A program made the translations under genes and the position numbers. Source: CAZFPA01 sp964520975 (lineage in GTDB: Bacteria > Bacillota > Negativicutes > Selenomonadales > Selenomonadaceae). From it: a stretch of 46,064 nucleotides of DNA. Under the pieces are notes generated by a model. The model was not told the DNA's origin. It saw nothing but the letters and a program-made list of their open reading frames with translations, and ran no database searches. Positions 34,675 to 43,040 of the stretch are shown here, one piece after another. The stretch spans positions 1 to 46,064 of the forward strand of contig CAZFPA010000013.1 in the NCBI GenBank assembly GCA_964520975.1, in the 5' to 3' direction. Each line of letters starts with the position of its first letter. The stretch's first letter is position 1.

Positions 34675-35552
34675 CAGTAATACATATCGATTGCCTTATA
34701 TACCGTCTCCACGGTGAGCGGCAGTTTCGGTCCCAGCTCGCCATCCAGATCGCTCTCGATATCCTCGGCCGCTGATACCGCAAAGCTGCTGGCCTGAATA
34801 TAGACCACATTTTTCTGCCGCGATATATCGCGCCCGGCCAGGATCTCTGCCGTCAGAGCCATAATTTCCGGCATGCTGCAATACTTCACAATGAGCATAT
34901 CCAGCTTGCCATCATCGACCTTGGCCGCAACAGCCGCGTTTTTGAAGCTGCCCACGACACCGCTGTTCACAATGACAAACAAAAAGGCCCGCCCATCAAA
35001 TACCTGTTCTCCATCCGCCTGGATGCTGAGCTCCAGCGGGTGGAACTGCGGCAATGTACTGAGTCCGCGCAGATAATACGCCATCTTGCCCATGACGTTC
35101 TTGAGCCGCACATCGACTTCATGCGCAATGGAGGTCACCATGCCCGCACTCGCGACATTCACGAAGTATTCGCTGCCAACGAGGCCAAGATCCACCTTGC
35201 GGGTGCGCCCGGCAGCAATATGATCGAAATAAGCCTCCTGATCCGCGTCGACACCAAGATAGGTCGCAAAATCATTGGAAGTGCCGCTGGGCAGTATCGC
35301 CACAGGCAGCTCGATGTGCTCACGCATCAAAAGGTTCACGACCTCATGCAGCGTGCCGTCACCTCCGGCCGCCAGCAGCCCATCCGGATCCGCTTCGCGG
35401 ATGAAATCCCCGAGACCGCTGTTATCCTTTTTCGTCCGGTAGATAATGAGCATGCAGTCCCGCTGCTGAAAAGCCTCCAAGATATTATCCAGCCGCGATT
35501 TGAACGCTGCCTTACCCGAAACCGGGTTGTATATGAGAACAAACTTCTTCAT
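34674..35552 (-). CDS. Diacylglycerol-kinase-type lipid kinase (YegS/DgkB family)
   Basis: This 292-residue cytosolic kinase probably phosphorylates diacylglycerol or a related lipid, recycling lipids released during envelope synthesis. It has NPVSGK at the N-terminus, the nucleotide motif AAGGDGTLHEVVN (about 60-72), LPSGTSNDFATYLG and the closing DLDGELGPKLPLTV, where the family usually has DGE. The ATG at 35552 is the family start and overlaps the stop of the upstream flippase gene as ATGA. The open frame extends 62 codons further up, within the flippase, and reads unlike the family. Confidence 0.88.
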   Translation of the reverse strand: MKKFVLIYNPVSGKAAFKSRLDNILEAFQQRDCMLIIYRTKKDNSGLGDFIREADPDGLLAAGGDGTLHEVVNLLMREHIELPVAILPSGTSNDFATYLGVDADQEAYFDHIAAGRTRKVDLGLVGSEYFVNVASAGMVTSIAHEVDVRLKNVMGKMAYYLRGLSTLPQFHPLELSIQADGEQVFDGRAFLFVIVNSGVVGSFKNAAVAAKVDDGKLDMLIVKYCSMPEIMALTAEILAGRDISRQKNVVYIQASSFAVSAAEDIESDLDGELGPKLPLTVETVYKAIDMYY

Positions 35553-37222
35553 TTCTCCGTCCCTGCCTTTTCCTTGAATACCCCGATACGCCGCAGAATG
35601 CGGATGCTCATTCGGCCAATGATCGGGATACGCTCCATATCCTCTTCCAGGATGCCGCCAATGAGGAGCAATACGGCAATATAGACAATACAGCCAACGG
35701 GCACAGCGCCGAAAGTCGACAGCGCATTGCTGCTCCACTGAGCCAGTGACATATCATAAAAGAGCTTTGTTGCCGCAGCCATCACAGCCGCAGCGGCCAT
35801 CGTCTTGATGAGCTGTGGAATCTCCATCCGATAACCGATGTACTTATAGATGAAATACAGATTGATGATCGCCGCAACCCCCATATCCGCCGCCGTAGCC
35901 CAGGCGGCACCCATGATGCCCAGGGAAGGCTGCGCTGTCAGCGTCCAGTTCAAAATGACCTTTGCCACCGCGGCCAGGATCATATTGATCATCGGGATCG
36001 ATGGATAGCCCAGTCCCTGCAGAACGCCTGTCGAGACCTGATGCAGTCCCAGCAGCACGATGCTGAAAGAGGATACCCATACCGCCGGGCCGGCGCCCGG
36101 TGCGTTGTAGATCAGCGTCGAAATCGGTGTTGCGAGTACCAGCACAATCACAAAAGCCGGAAAGCAGACAAAATTGGAAATACGGATGCCTGCCGCCGTC
36201 TGATTGAATACGCGTTTTTCATCTTTGAGGGCCCGGGCCTTGGAAATCGCCGGTACAATGCTCATGGCCAGCGAAGCCGTGAGGATTGTCGACAGATTGA
36301 CCAGCGGCACCGCCATACCGGTAAGGTAGCCGAAAAGCTCTGTTGCCTCATTCACACTGTAGCCAGCGACCTCAAGGCGCTGCGGAACAATAGCCAGGTC
36401 CAGATTGGAGACGACCGGCAGCATGATGCTGGCCGCCGATACCGGCAGTGACAAAGCGAAGATACGCCGGATGATCTTCCAGCAGGAGGTCTGCTGCTCT
36501 TCCGGCAGCGGCTGCAGATCGCAGCCATAGTCACGGGCAATATCGCGCTCGAGCTTCCAATGGAAATAGACGAGCACAATGAGGCCGGAGACCGCGCCAG
36601 CAAAAGCACCAAGGCTCGCACCAGCCGCAGCGTATTCCAGGCCCCAGGGCAGGAAGAGGCTCGCGAACAGGATCATTGTGACCACGCGGAAAATCTGCTC
36701 GACGATCTGCGATACGGCCGTTGGCGTCATGCGCTGCCAGCCCTGCAGATATCCGCGGGAGCTCGCGAGCAAGGTTACGAAAAAAATCGCCGGTGCCAGT
36801 GCCACCACGGAATAATAAGCCCGCGCATCGCGGATGAAATGGAAATCAATGAGCCACTGCGCCCCAAAATAGGTCAGAGCAGTAAATACCAGTCCGGTAA
36901 AGAACATGAGCGTCATGGAAATCTTGAAGATGCGTTTTGCACCAAAAATATCCTTGAGAGCTACCCGCTCAGCCGTGATGATGGAAATCGCCACAGGAAC
37001 GCCCGCTGTCGATACGCTCAGCGCAAAGAAATAGATAGGAAAGGCCATCTGATAAAGCCCTATACCTTCGCCGCCCAAAATGCGCGAAACAAAAATCCAG
37101 TTCAAAGAACCGATAACCTTTACGACAATACCGGCTATAGTAAGAATGAAGGTGCCCTTGAGAAAGGACTCCCCTTTGCTCGATTTTTTCTCTGATAGAT
37201 CCTGACTGCTAATGGAAAACAC
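35549..37222 (-). CDS. Polysaccharide/lipid-linked oligosaccharide flippase (SpoVB/MurJ-like, MOP superfamily)
   Basis: This 557-residue protein has about fourteen hydrophobic segments, the SpoVB/YtgP start (SFLKGTFILTIAGIVVKVIG, SRILGGEGIGLYQMAFPIY) and GYLQGWQRMTPTAVSQIVEQ. The family flips lipid-linked sugar precursors across the inner membrane. The start is odd: no ATG is available, and the only standard codon is a GTG at 37222 whose AGGGCG sits almost against it. An ATT four codons in (37213) would have AGGGCGG at 8 bases. It is followed, with overlap, by the lipid-kinase gene, which fits a joint role in envelope precursor turnover. Confidence 0.87.
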   Translation of the reverse strand: MFSISSQDLSEKKSSKGESFLKGTFILTIAGIVVKVIGSLNWIFVSRILGGEGIGLYQMAFPIYFFALSVSTAGVPVAISIITAERVALKDIFGAKRIFKISMTLMFFTGLVFTALTYFGAQWLIDFHFIRDARAYYSVVALAPAIFFVTLLASSRGYLQGWQRMTPTAVSQIVEQIFRVVTMILFASLFLPWGLEYAAAGASLGAFAGAVSGLIVLVYFHWKLERDIARDYGCDLQPLPEEQQTSCWKIIRRIFALSLPVSAASIMLPVVSNLDLAIVPQRLEVAGYSVNEATELFGYLTGMAVPLVNLSTILTASLAMSIVPAISKARALKDEKRVFNQTAAGIRISNFVCFPAFVIVLVLATPISTLIYNAPGAGPAVWVSSFSIVLLGLHQVSTGVLQGLGYPSIPMINMILAAVAKVILNWTLTAQPSLGIMGAAWATAADMGVAAIINLYFIYKYIGYRMEIPQLIKTMAAAAVMAAATKLFYDMSLAQWSSNALSTFGAVPVGCIVYIAVLLLIGGILEEDMERIPIIGRMSIRILRRIGVFKEKAGTEK

Positions 37223-37258
37223 CGCCCTAAAGAAAAGTAGGAAACGCTGCTTGGACTG

Positions 37259-37297
37259 ATTTCGCGTTGCGAAATCTTGAACAATGGCGTTATAATA
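37259..37297 (+). promoter_or_regulatory. Promoter with perfect palindrome upstream of the DUF4931 gene
   Basis: GATTTCGC-GTT-GCGAAATC (37259-37277) is a perfect 8-bp inverted repeat with a 3-base centre. It contains the -35 TTGCGA (37268-37273), with TATAAT 18 bases further (37292-37297). The block matches the SGNH promoter over about 45 bases. From 37291, TTATAATAATGCTAT matches 12 of 15 PerR-box positions. The start codon at 37400 is about 100 bases on, so the leader is long. Confidence 0.6.
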
Positions 37298-37399
37298 ATG
37301 CTATATAAAAAAACACAGTTTCTGCATGATAGCAACGAATGAATTATATCATTTCTGCCGTAAGTATTCCAGCCTTAATTTCAATAAGAAGGGAAAACC

Positions 37400-38167
37400 A
37401 TGGATATTAATCTCATCGGCTTTGACATCACCCTTGGCCGCAAAAAACCGGAAAACATCATCAACGAGGGAAATGCCTGTCCCTTCTGCGATCGCGAGCA
37501 CCTGAGCGACATCATCGCCACCGATGGTGACATGATTCTGCTCAAAAATAAATACAATGTGCTGGAGGATGCTGACCAGCTTGTGCTCATCGAGGGCCGC
37601 AGCTGCCATTCCGATATGCCGGACTACAGCCCGGACCACATGCACCGGCTCATTCGCTTCGGCGTAAGCCACTGGCTGCGGCTGCTGGATTCCGGCCAGT
37701 ACAAGTCCGTCGTGTTCTTCAAGAATTACGGTCCCATGTCAGGCGGCACGCTGCGCCATCCGCACATGCAGATCATTGGCTTTCACAACATTGATGACCA
37801 TCTGATGTTCCATCCGGCCGATTTTGAGGGACTTACCATCCATGAGACACCGGATGTCGTGTTCAACATCTCGACCTGCCCGCGCATCGGTTTCGGTGAA
37901 TTCAATATCGTGCCGACAAGCAACGAGCCCCTGGATACCGTAGCCGACTACATCCAGATTGCGGTTGACTACATCATGCACCATTTCCACCGCCGCTGCC
38001 ACAGCTACAACATCTTTTTCTACCGCGACCACGGCGTGCTGCGCGTCAAGATTCTGCCGCGCTTTGCAACCTCACCGCTGTTCATCGGCTACAATATCCA
38101 TCTGCGGCCCAACAACCTGGAGGATATGGCTGCCAGTGTACAAAAAATATATTTTGATAAAAAGTAA
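37400..38167 (+). CDS. DUF4931 / HIT-like protein (GalT-related)
   Basis: This 255-residue protein resembles the DUF4931 family, related to galactose-1-phosphate uridylyltransferase and HIT nucleotidyl hydrolases. It has a likely metal pair, CPFC (about residues 28-31), and the HIT-type triad in GGTLRHPHMQII (HPHMQ, about residues 119-123), where the His could carry a nucleotidyl group. Its substrate is unknown. It stands alone, with a regulated-looking promoter shared in sequence with the SGNH gene at 31.4 kb, and faces prfC. Confidence 0.75.
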   Translation: MDINLIGFDITLGRKKPENIINEGNACPFCDREHLSDIIATDGDMILLKNKYNVLEDADQLVLIEGRSCHSDMPDYSPDHMHRLIRFGVSHWLRLLDSGQYKSVVFFKNYGPMSGGTLRHPHMQIIGFHNIDDHLMFHPADFEGLTIHETPDVVFNISTCPRIGFGEFNIVPTSNEPLDTVADYIQIAVDYIMHHFHRRCHSYNIFFYRDHGVLRVKILPRFATSPLFIGYNIHLRPNNLEDMAASVQKIYFDKK

Positions 38168-38198
38168 GGAGCGCTGCAAAAACAGCGCTCTCTTTTTT
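38168..38198. terminator. Terminator between the convergent DUF4931 and prfC genes
   Basis: GAGCGCTG and CAGCGCTC form an 8-bp perfect stem with a 6-base loop, followed by CTTTTTT on the plus strand; on the minus strand CCTTACTTTTT follows. Confidence 0.85.
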
Positions 38199-38202
38199 AT
38201 GC

Positions 38203-39822
38203 TCAGGCTTCTCGCTTATCAATCGGTACATGATACATTTCCAGATCCGGATTGTTGTCCACGATCCAGCCAAGCGCCCATTCATTATTGACTAAAAGTA
38301 CAGGATTGTGCCGGCGGTCATAAACGAACATGCCGCGGTCCGCGCCGCGCAAAGCAGCCGGCGTAACCTCCCGCCCATCCTTGAAGGCCAGCCAGCGAGC
38401 CACCTCAAAGGGCTGCATCTGCAGAATGGTATCGACACCATACTCGTTCTTCAGCCGATACTCAAGTACCTCAAACTGCAGTGTTCCCACCGTTCCGACA
38501 ATATAGGACTCCATTCCGGCGCCTGCCTGCTGAAACAGCTGGATAGCCCCTTCCTGTGTGAGCTGCTCGATGCCCTTGACGAACTGCTTACGCTTCATGG
38601 TATCCTTTGCCTGCACACGGGCAAATTTCTCTGGCGGGAATACCGGGAAATCCGCAAAATCGAACTTATGCCCGGCATCGCAGAGCGTATCACCGATGCC
38701 GAAAATTCCCGGATCGAAAAGTCCCACAATGTCCCCCGGCCAGGCCTCGTCAATGATCTGACGATCCTGGGCCAGGAACTGCTGCGGCTGTGCGAGCTTG
38801 ATCATCTTGTCCGTCTTATGATGATATACGCTCATGCCGCGCTCGAATTTTCCGGAGCAGATGCGGATAAAGGCCAGCCGGTCACGATGAGCCGGGTTCA
38901 TGTTGGCCTGAATCTTGAATACAAACGCTGAGAACTTTTCATCGTTCGGCTTTATGATGCCATCGGACGAATTGCGGGCCGCCGGTGGCGGTGCCAGTCG
39001 CAGGTACTCCTCCAGGAAATTCTGCACACCGAAGTTTGTCATAGCCGAACCGAAAAACATCGGGGTGAGCTCACCCGCTGCGATTTTCTCCAGATCGAAG
39101 GTCTCTCCGGCCGTATCGAGAAGCTCGATGTCATCCACCAGTGTCTGATGCGCCTCCGCGCCCAGAAGCTCCGTGAATTTTTCATCCTCAAGGCTGCCCG
39201 TAACCGAAGTACGCGCTTTCTGTCCATGCGTGTTGTCTTCATCAAAGAGCTCAATCTGCTTCTTCTGACGGTCATAGACCCCACGATACTTCCCGTCCGT
39301 ACCAATCGGCCAATTCATCGGATAGGAACGGATGCCCAGTACATTTTCGAGTTCATCCATGAGATCCAGCGGCGCCTTGCCATAGCGGTCCAGCTTATTG
39401 ACAAAGGTAAAGATAGGAATCCCCCGCTGCTTGCAGACCTTGAAAAGCTTCTTTGTCTGCGCCTCGACGCCCTTGGCTACATCGATGATCATGACGGCAC
39501 TGTCCACCGCCATGAGGGTCCGGTACGTATCCTCACTGAAGTCCTGATGGCCCGGCGTATCAAGGATGTTGATGCGGCAGCCGGCATAGTCAAACTGCAG
39601 CACACTCGACGTTACTGAAATACCACGCTGTTTTTCAATTTCCATCCAGTCAGAAACCGCATGATGCTGCGTCTTTCTCGATTTGATGGAGCCTGCCAGA
39701 TGGATGGCTCCCCCGTAGAGCAGCAACTTCTCGGTCAGCGTTGTTTTACCGGCATCCGGATGTGAAATGATTGCAAAGGTCCGGCGCTTTGCAATTTCCT
39801 GGTTAAGTTCTTCTACTGACAA
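38203..39822 (-). CDS. prfC: Peptide chain release factor 3
   Basis: RF3 is the GTPase that removes RF1/RF2 from the ribosome after termination. The 539-residue protein has an EF-Tu-like G domain with SHPDAGKTTLTEKLL (P-loop, about 20-34), DTPGHQDFSEDTYRTL (G3) and NKLDR (G4), then the RF3-specific middle and C-terminal domains (GAGMESYIVGTVGTLQFEVLEY). The start is TTG at 39822, with GGAGG 9 bases upstream and no better codon. It is transcribed alone from an extended -10 promoter that resembles that of smc. Confidence 0.96.
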   Translation of the reverse strand: MSVEELNQEIAKRRTFAIISHPDAGKTTLTEKLLLYGGAIHLAGSIKSRKTQHHAVSDWMEIEKQRGISVTSSVLQFDYAGCRINILDTPGHQDFSEDTYRTLMAVDSAVMIIDVAKGVEAQTKKLFKVCKQRGIPIFTFVNKLDRYGKAPLDLMDELENVLGIRSYPMNWPIGTDGKYRGVYDRQKKQIELFDEDNTHGQKARTSVTGSLEDEKFTELLGAEAHQTLVDDIELLDTAGETFDLEKIAAGELTPMFFGSAMTNFGVQNFLEEYLRLAPPPAARNSSDGIIKPNDEKFSAFVFKIQANMNPAHRDRLAFIRICSGKFERGMSVYHHKTDKMIKLAQPQQFLAQDRQIIDEAWPGDIVGLFDPGIFGIGDTLCDAGHKFDFADFPVFPPEKFARVQAKDTMKRKQFVKGIEQLTQEGAIQLFQQAGAGMESYIVGTVGTLQFEVLEYRLKNEYGVDTILQMQPFEVARWLAFKDGREVTPAALRGADRGMFVYDRRHNPVLLVNNEWALGWIVDNNPDLEMYHVPIDKREA

Positions 39823-39876
39823 ATTCTATATCCTCCAAACTACATAACGATTCATGATAAAAGAGCACTGCCTAAT

Positions 39877-39887
39877 ATTCTATCATA
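39877..39887 (-). promoter_or_regulatory. Extended -10 promoter of prfC
   Basis: The minus strand reads TATGATAGAAT, a TAGAAT -10 with the upstream TG, about 55 bases before the TTG start. The -35 (TTTTAT at 17 bases) is weak. The block repeats the smc promoter with few changes. Confidence 0.55.
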
Positions 39888-39907
39888 AAATCCCCCGCAA
39901 TAAAATA

Positions 39908-39927
39908 GGGAGCGCACCGGCGCTCCC
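39908..39927 (-). terminator. Terminator of azlCD
   Basis: GGGAGCGC-ACCG-GCGCTCCC is an 8-bp perfect hairpin followed on the minus strand by TATTTTATT. It lies just upstream of the prfC promoter. Confidence 0.75.
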
Positions 39928-39946
39928 GAAAATACCGCGGATAAAA

Positions 39947-40270
39947 TTACAAGACCTGCTGCAGAGCCCAAAAGGCCGCGAGCCCAAGCACAATGCTCTT
40001 TGCCAGCGAATGGGTCCGCACCGCCACCACTAAAACCAGCAGCGACGCCAGCAGATTGATATTCGTCAGACTGAAATTGAAGCCCTGCGAATCCGTAAAG
40101 ATCTCACAGAATACCAGTGCACCAAATACCGAAGTCGGCACATACTTGAGCCAGCGCTCCAGCAGCACCGGGATCTTATGCCGTGAGAGGATGAGCGGCG
40201 GCAGCACGCGCGGGATATACGATACGATGCACATCCCCAGTGTACAGTACAGGATCTCCAGGCTCGTCAT
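39947..40270 (-). CDS. azlD: Branched-chain amino acid exporter, small subunit AzlD
   Basis: AzlD is the small partner of AzlC in export of branched-chain or related amino acids. The 107-residue protein has about three hydrophobic segments and the family motif SYIPRVLPPLILSR near the N-terminus, followed by LKYVPTSVFGALVF. Its ATG overlaps the azlC stop (ATGA), so the two are made together. Confidence 0.88.
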   Translation of the reverse strand: MTSLEILYCTLGMCIVSYIPRVLPPLILSRHKIPVLLERWLKYVPTSVFGALVFCEIFTDSQGFNFSLTNINLLASLLVLVVAVRTHSLAKSIVLGLAAFWALQQVL

Positions 40271-40956
40271 TTTACACCGCTCCCTTCCAGTACGCAGCCA
40301 ACAGTTGCTGCCAGGATGGTCGCCACGACAATGTTGAGCTTATGATCCAGCACGCCGGAAAGCACCAGCGCCAGCACCCCGGCAAAAACGCCCGTAAGCA
40401 CCAGCAGGCGGCTTGTGAAATGAAACGACCAGAGGCCGATGAACATCGCCGTGAGTGTATAGCTCACAATGGCTGTATCGATGACAATGATATTGCCCAC
40501 GATATTGCCCAGCATATTGCTGAAAATCCAGCAGCCATGCGCCAGGATATTAAGTCCCAATGCCCGCGGCGGATCCCAGGTATTCCCCTGTGCCGTGAAC
40601 TGATTCAGGTTCATCGCAAAGGTCTCATCGGTGATGCCCTGCGCAAAGAGCCCAAGGTATTTCCGCGATTTTCCCATCAGATAGGTTGCCAGCGTTGAGC
40701 TGTAAAGCAAATGACGCAGATTCACAATGAAGGTCGTCATCACGATGGAGGATATCGAGCTGCTGCCACTGCCCATCATGGCCAACGCAATGAATTGTCC
40801 GCTGCCGGCAAATACCAAAAGCGACATGAGCCCGACCTCCAGCGGAGTCAGCCCGACCTTCTGCGAGAGCACTCCTCCGGCAAATCCCAAAGGAAGATAG
40901 CCCAGCCAAATGGGCCAGACTGCCTTCACTACTGTTTTATTGAACATACGAAACAT
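40267..40956 (-). CDS. azlC: Branched-chain amino acid exporter, large subunit AzlC
   Basis: This 229-residue inner-membrane protein has the AzlC motifs WPIWLGYLPLGFAGGVLSQ at the N-terminus, SLLVFAGSGQFIALAMM and VNLRHLLYSSTLA. With AzlD it is thought to export branched-chain amino acids or analogues. The start is uncertain among three in-frame codons (TTG 40965, ATG 40956, ATG 40947), none with a strong ribosome-binding site. It is first in a two-gene operon with a good promoter and a hairpin in its leader. Confidence 0.88.
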   Translation of the reverse strand: MFRMFNKTVVKAVWPIWLGYLPLGFAGGVLSQKVGLTPLEVGLMSLLVFAGSGQFIALAMMGSGSSSISSIVMTTFIVNLRHLLYSSTLATYLMGKSRKYLGLFAQGITDETFAMNLNQFTAQGNTWDPPRALGLNILAHGCWIFSNMLGNIVGNIIVIDTAIVSYTLTAMFIGLWSFHFTSRLLVLTGVFAGVLALVLSGVLDHKLNIVVATILAATVGCVLEGSGVK

Positions 40957-40995
40957 AGCCTGCAACCTTCTCTGCCTAATAATTTAAACCAGTAT

Positions 40996-41018
40996 TTCCT
41001 TTCCGCCTTGGAAAGGAA
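40996..41018 (-). repeat. Perfect inverted repeat in the azlCD leader
   Basis: TTCCTTTCC (40996-41004) and GGAAAGGAA (41010-41018) are perfect complements with a 5-base loop. They lie between the azlCD promoter and the azlC start. No T run follows, so it is not a terminator; an operator or RNA control element is possible. Confidence 0.65.
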
Positions 41019-41041
41019 TCTTTCAAGGAATAATTATTTAC

Positions 41042-41070
41042 ATTATAGTGATATGTGCAGAAAAATGCAA
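41042..41070 (-). promoter_or_regulatory. azlCD promoter
   Basis: On the minus strand TTGCAT (41065-41070) and TATAAT (41042-41047) are 17 bases apart, a strong housekeeping promoter. The leader is about 80 bases and includes the inverted repeat at 40996-41018. Confidence 0.75.
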
Positions 41071-41112
41071 GCTTTATTCACTCATGTTTTTTCCACGCGC
41101 ATTTTTATCCAT

Positions 41113-42345
41113 TCAAAAATCGACAAAATTCCCATCACGAAAGATTGGTAGCTCTTTTCCGTCCTTTGTGCGCCCTGTAATGGACAGGTCTCTGGAACCG
41201 ATCATGAAATCCTCATGGATAAGCGAATCGTTCACGCCATGCTGCAGCAAGGTGACGGAATCCATCTCTTCTCCTCCCTGCAAGCAGGTGGGATATGCCT
41301 TGCCCAGAGCCAGATGACAGGCAGCATTTTCATCGAACAGCGTATTGAAAAACAGGATACCGCTGCGGGAAATCGGTGAATCAAACGGCACCAGCGCTAC
41401 CTCGCCCAAATGGGCCGAGCCATCATCTGTGGCAATGAGCTGCTGCAGCAGCTCTTCTCCCCTGGATGCTGTCGCTGCAACGACCCGGCCGTCCCGAAAG
41501 GTCAGGCAGATATCCTCGATGAGATTGCCATTATAATTGAGCGGCTTCGTCGCGTAGACCGTGCCATTCACACCATCGCGCCGGGGCAGGCTGTAGACCT
41601 CTTCCGTGGGCATATTGGCGACAAAGCGCACCTTTGTCGCGGTATACTCGGCACCGCCAGCCCAGATATGCCCCGTGGGCAGTTCAACCGTAAGATCCGT
41701 TCCAAGCGCATTCTCGTAATGCAGTGAAGTGAACCGCTGCGCATTCATGAAATCCGCCGCGCGCTGCAGAAACTCGGTATGTGCCTGCCAGGCGGCCACC
41801 GGATCTTCCCCGGGCCGTATGCGAACAGCCGCAAAAATAGCCTGCCACAAGGCATCGATGGCCTTCTCCGGCGGCATTTCCGGGAATACCTTTGCCGCCC
41901 AGGCCTTTGTTGGAATCGAAACCACACACCAGCTGTTCTCATTGTTCATAAGACGCTGCCGATATTCCAGCAGCGCGGCTCCCGCAGCCTTCTGCGACAG
42001 CATGAGCTTATCGGGGTCCACGGACTGGAAGATCTCCGGATCCTCGGCCAGAATGGAAACGAACGCGGCCCCCTGTTCCGCATAATCCGTATACAGCAGG
42101 CGCCGCCATTCCGGGAACTCGGTAAATACAGCCTTGCCGGCCATCGTATAACGCAGCTTGGCAAACTTTTCATCGTTCCAGCATATGACCACATCATGCG
42201 CGCCGGCCTCATAGCCGGCGGCTGCTACCCGCCGGGCAAAATCCGCGCATTCGATAGGCGCGTTGATGACCAGCAGCTGCTTACGCTGCAGATTCACCCC
42301 CGTGCCTACAACCAACTTCGCATATTTATCCAAAAGCTCTTCCAT
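41113..42345 (-). CDS. M29-family aminopeptidase (AmpS/PepS)
   Basis: This 410-residue cytosolic metallo-aminopeptidase removes N-terminal residues from peptides. Family landmarks include the N-terminal LLDKYAKLVVGTGVNLQRKQ, a metal-ligand Glu in LGEVALVPFDSPIS, FFNTLFDENAACHLALGKAY with the next ligands, and HEDFMIGS near the C-terminus. It starts at the ATG at 42345; GGGGTGA, which overlaps the stop of the upstream CBS gene, serves as ribosome-binding site. The 9-base gap indicates a two-gene operon. Confidence 0.92.
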   Translation of the reverse strand: MEELLDKYAKLVVGTGVNLQRKQLLVINAPIECADFARRVAAAGYEAGAHDVVICWNDEKFAKLRYTMAGKAVFTEFPEWRRLLYTDYAEQGAAFVSILAEDPEIFQSVDPDKLMLSQKAAGAALLEYRQRLMNNENSWCVVSIPTKAWAAKVFPEMPPEKAIDALWQAIFAAVRIRPGEDPVAAWQAHTEFLQRAADFMNAQRFTSLHYENALGTDLTVELPTGHIWAGGAEYTATKVRFVANMPTEEVYSLPRRDGVNGTVYATKPLNYNGNLIEDICLTFRDGRVVAATASRGEELLQQLIATDDGSAHLGEVALVPFDSPISRSGILFFNTLFDENAACHLALGKAYPTCLQGGEEMDSVTLLQHGVNDSLIHEDFMIGSRDLSITGRTKDGKELPIFRDGNFVDF

Positions 42346-42354
42346 TGTTTCTCT

Positions 42355-42801
42355 TCACCCCAATAACATTTTTACCATATCCGAGCGGCTGATGATGCCC
42401 GCGAGCTTGTCCCCCATGAGCACCGGCACCCGCTTGATATGCTTGTCGAGCATAATCTGTCCGACCTGGCTCACATCATCCTCGAGCTGCACCGCAATGA
42501 CCTTTGCCGTCATGATTTCCTCCGCCGTCGATGCCGCCATTTTACGGAAGGCCTCCTGGTATTCCTTCAGCCCGCTGTAATAAATGATTGCCCCCAAAAT
42601 ACTCAACGCATCCGGCAGTTTCGGGGCGATTTCCTTGTGCATGAGATCTCCCTCACTGACCATTCCCAGTACCCGGCCCTCACCATCCACTACAGGCAGA
42701 CCGGAGATCTTGTGCTCGACCAGAATCTCCGCGATTTCCCGAACCGTCGCCTTGGGTCCTACCGTAATCACGTCACGTGTCATAATATCTTTTGCCAGCA
42801 T
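42355..42801 (-). CDS. CBS-pair protein
   Basis: This 148-residue protein consists of two CBS domains: MLAKDIMTRDVITVGPKATV opens the first, and AEEIMTAKVIAVQLEDDVSQ the second (about 90-148). CBS pairs bind adenine nucleotides and sense energy state. GGGGG lies 8 bases before the ATG. It is first in an operon with the M29 peptidase; what it regulates is not evident. Confidence 0.9.
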   Translation of the reverse strand: MLAKDIMTRDVITVGPKATVREIAEILVEHKISGLPVVDGEGRVLGMVSEGDLMHKEIAPKLPDALSILGAIIYYSGLKEYQEAFRKMAASTAEEIMTAKVIAVQLEDDVSQVGQIMLDKHIKRVPVLMGDKLAGIISRSDMVKMLLG

Positions 42802-42871
42802 AACAAAATCCCCCTTTTCCTATTTTATGGTTTTCTTTTCACTTGCTTATTTCGGTTTTTTCCCAGCCGTT

Positions 42872-42908
42872 TCCTGCCGGGGCAAATATTTTTCCCCTGC
42901 CGGCAGGA
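42872..42908. repeat. Inverted repeat upstream of the THF riboswitch
   Basis: TCCTGCCGG (42872-42880) and CCGGCAGGA (42900-42908) are perfect 9-base complements 19 bases apart; GGG/CCC can extend the stem inward. TTTTT follows on the plus strand, just before a TATAGA -10 (42915-42920). It could be an operator for the folT transcript. A terminator for plus-strand transcription from outside is less likely, as no plus-strand gene lies upstream. Confidence 0.5.
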
Positions 42909-42941
42909 TTTTTCTATAGAATCGCTAATTCAATAGAAGAT

Positions 42942-43040
42942 AGCAGAGTAAGCGGCCGCGCGTTAAGTGCCGGATGAACGGGGAGTTGTCATCCGGACGA
43001 AAAGCAATTGCTTGCGGTGTGACCGCTGCATCCCGCTGCT
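42942..43040 (+). promoter_or_regulatory. Tetrahydrofolate (THF) riboswitch
   Basis: The RNA matches the folT-type THF riboswitch in order and sequence: P1 AGCAG (42942-42946) with CTGCT (43036-43040), P2 AGCGG with CCGCT, the core GCGCGTTAAGTG, a P3 hairpin CCGGATGA/TCATCCGG, the CGAA core, a short AGCAATTGCT hairpin and GCGGTG before CCGCTGCATCCCG. It precedes a folate-transporter-like gene. A further hairpin, GATATGT/ACATATC (about 43065-43095), lies just before the GGAGGTG ribosome-binding site, so control of translation is likely. Confidence 0.92.

Noticed and set aside
35553..35738. 62-codon N-terminal extension of the lipid kinase
   Set aside because: It lies within the flippase gene, is rich in W, H, R and C unlike the family, and the NPVSGK motif sits at the usual distance from the internal ATG.
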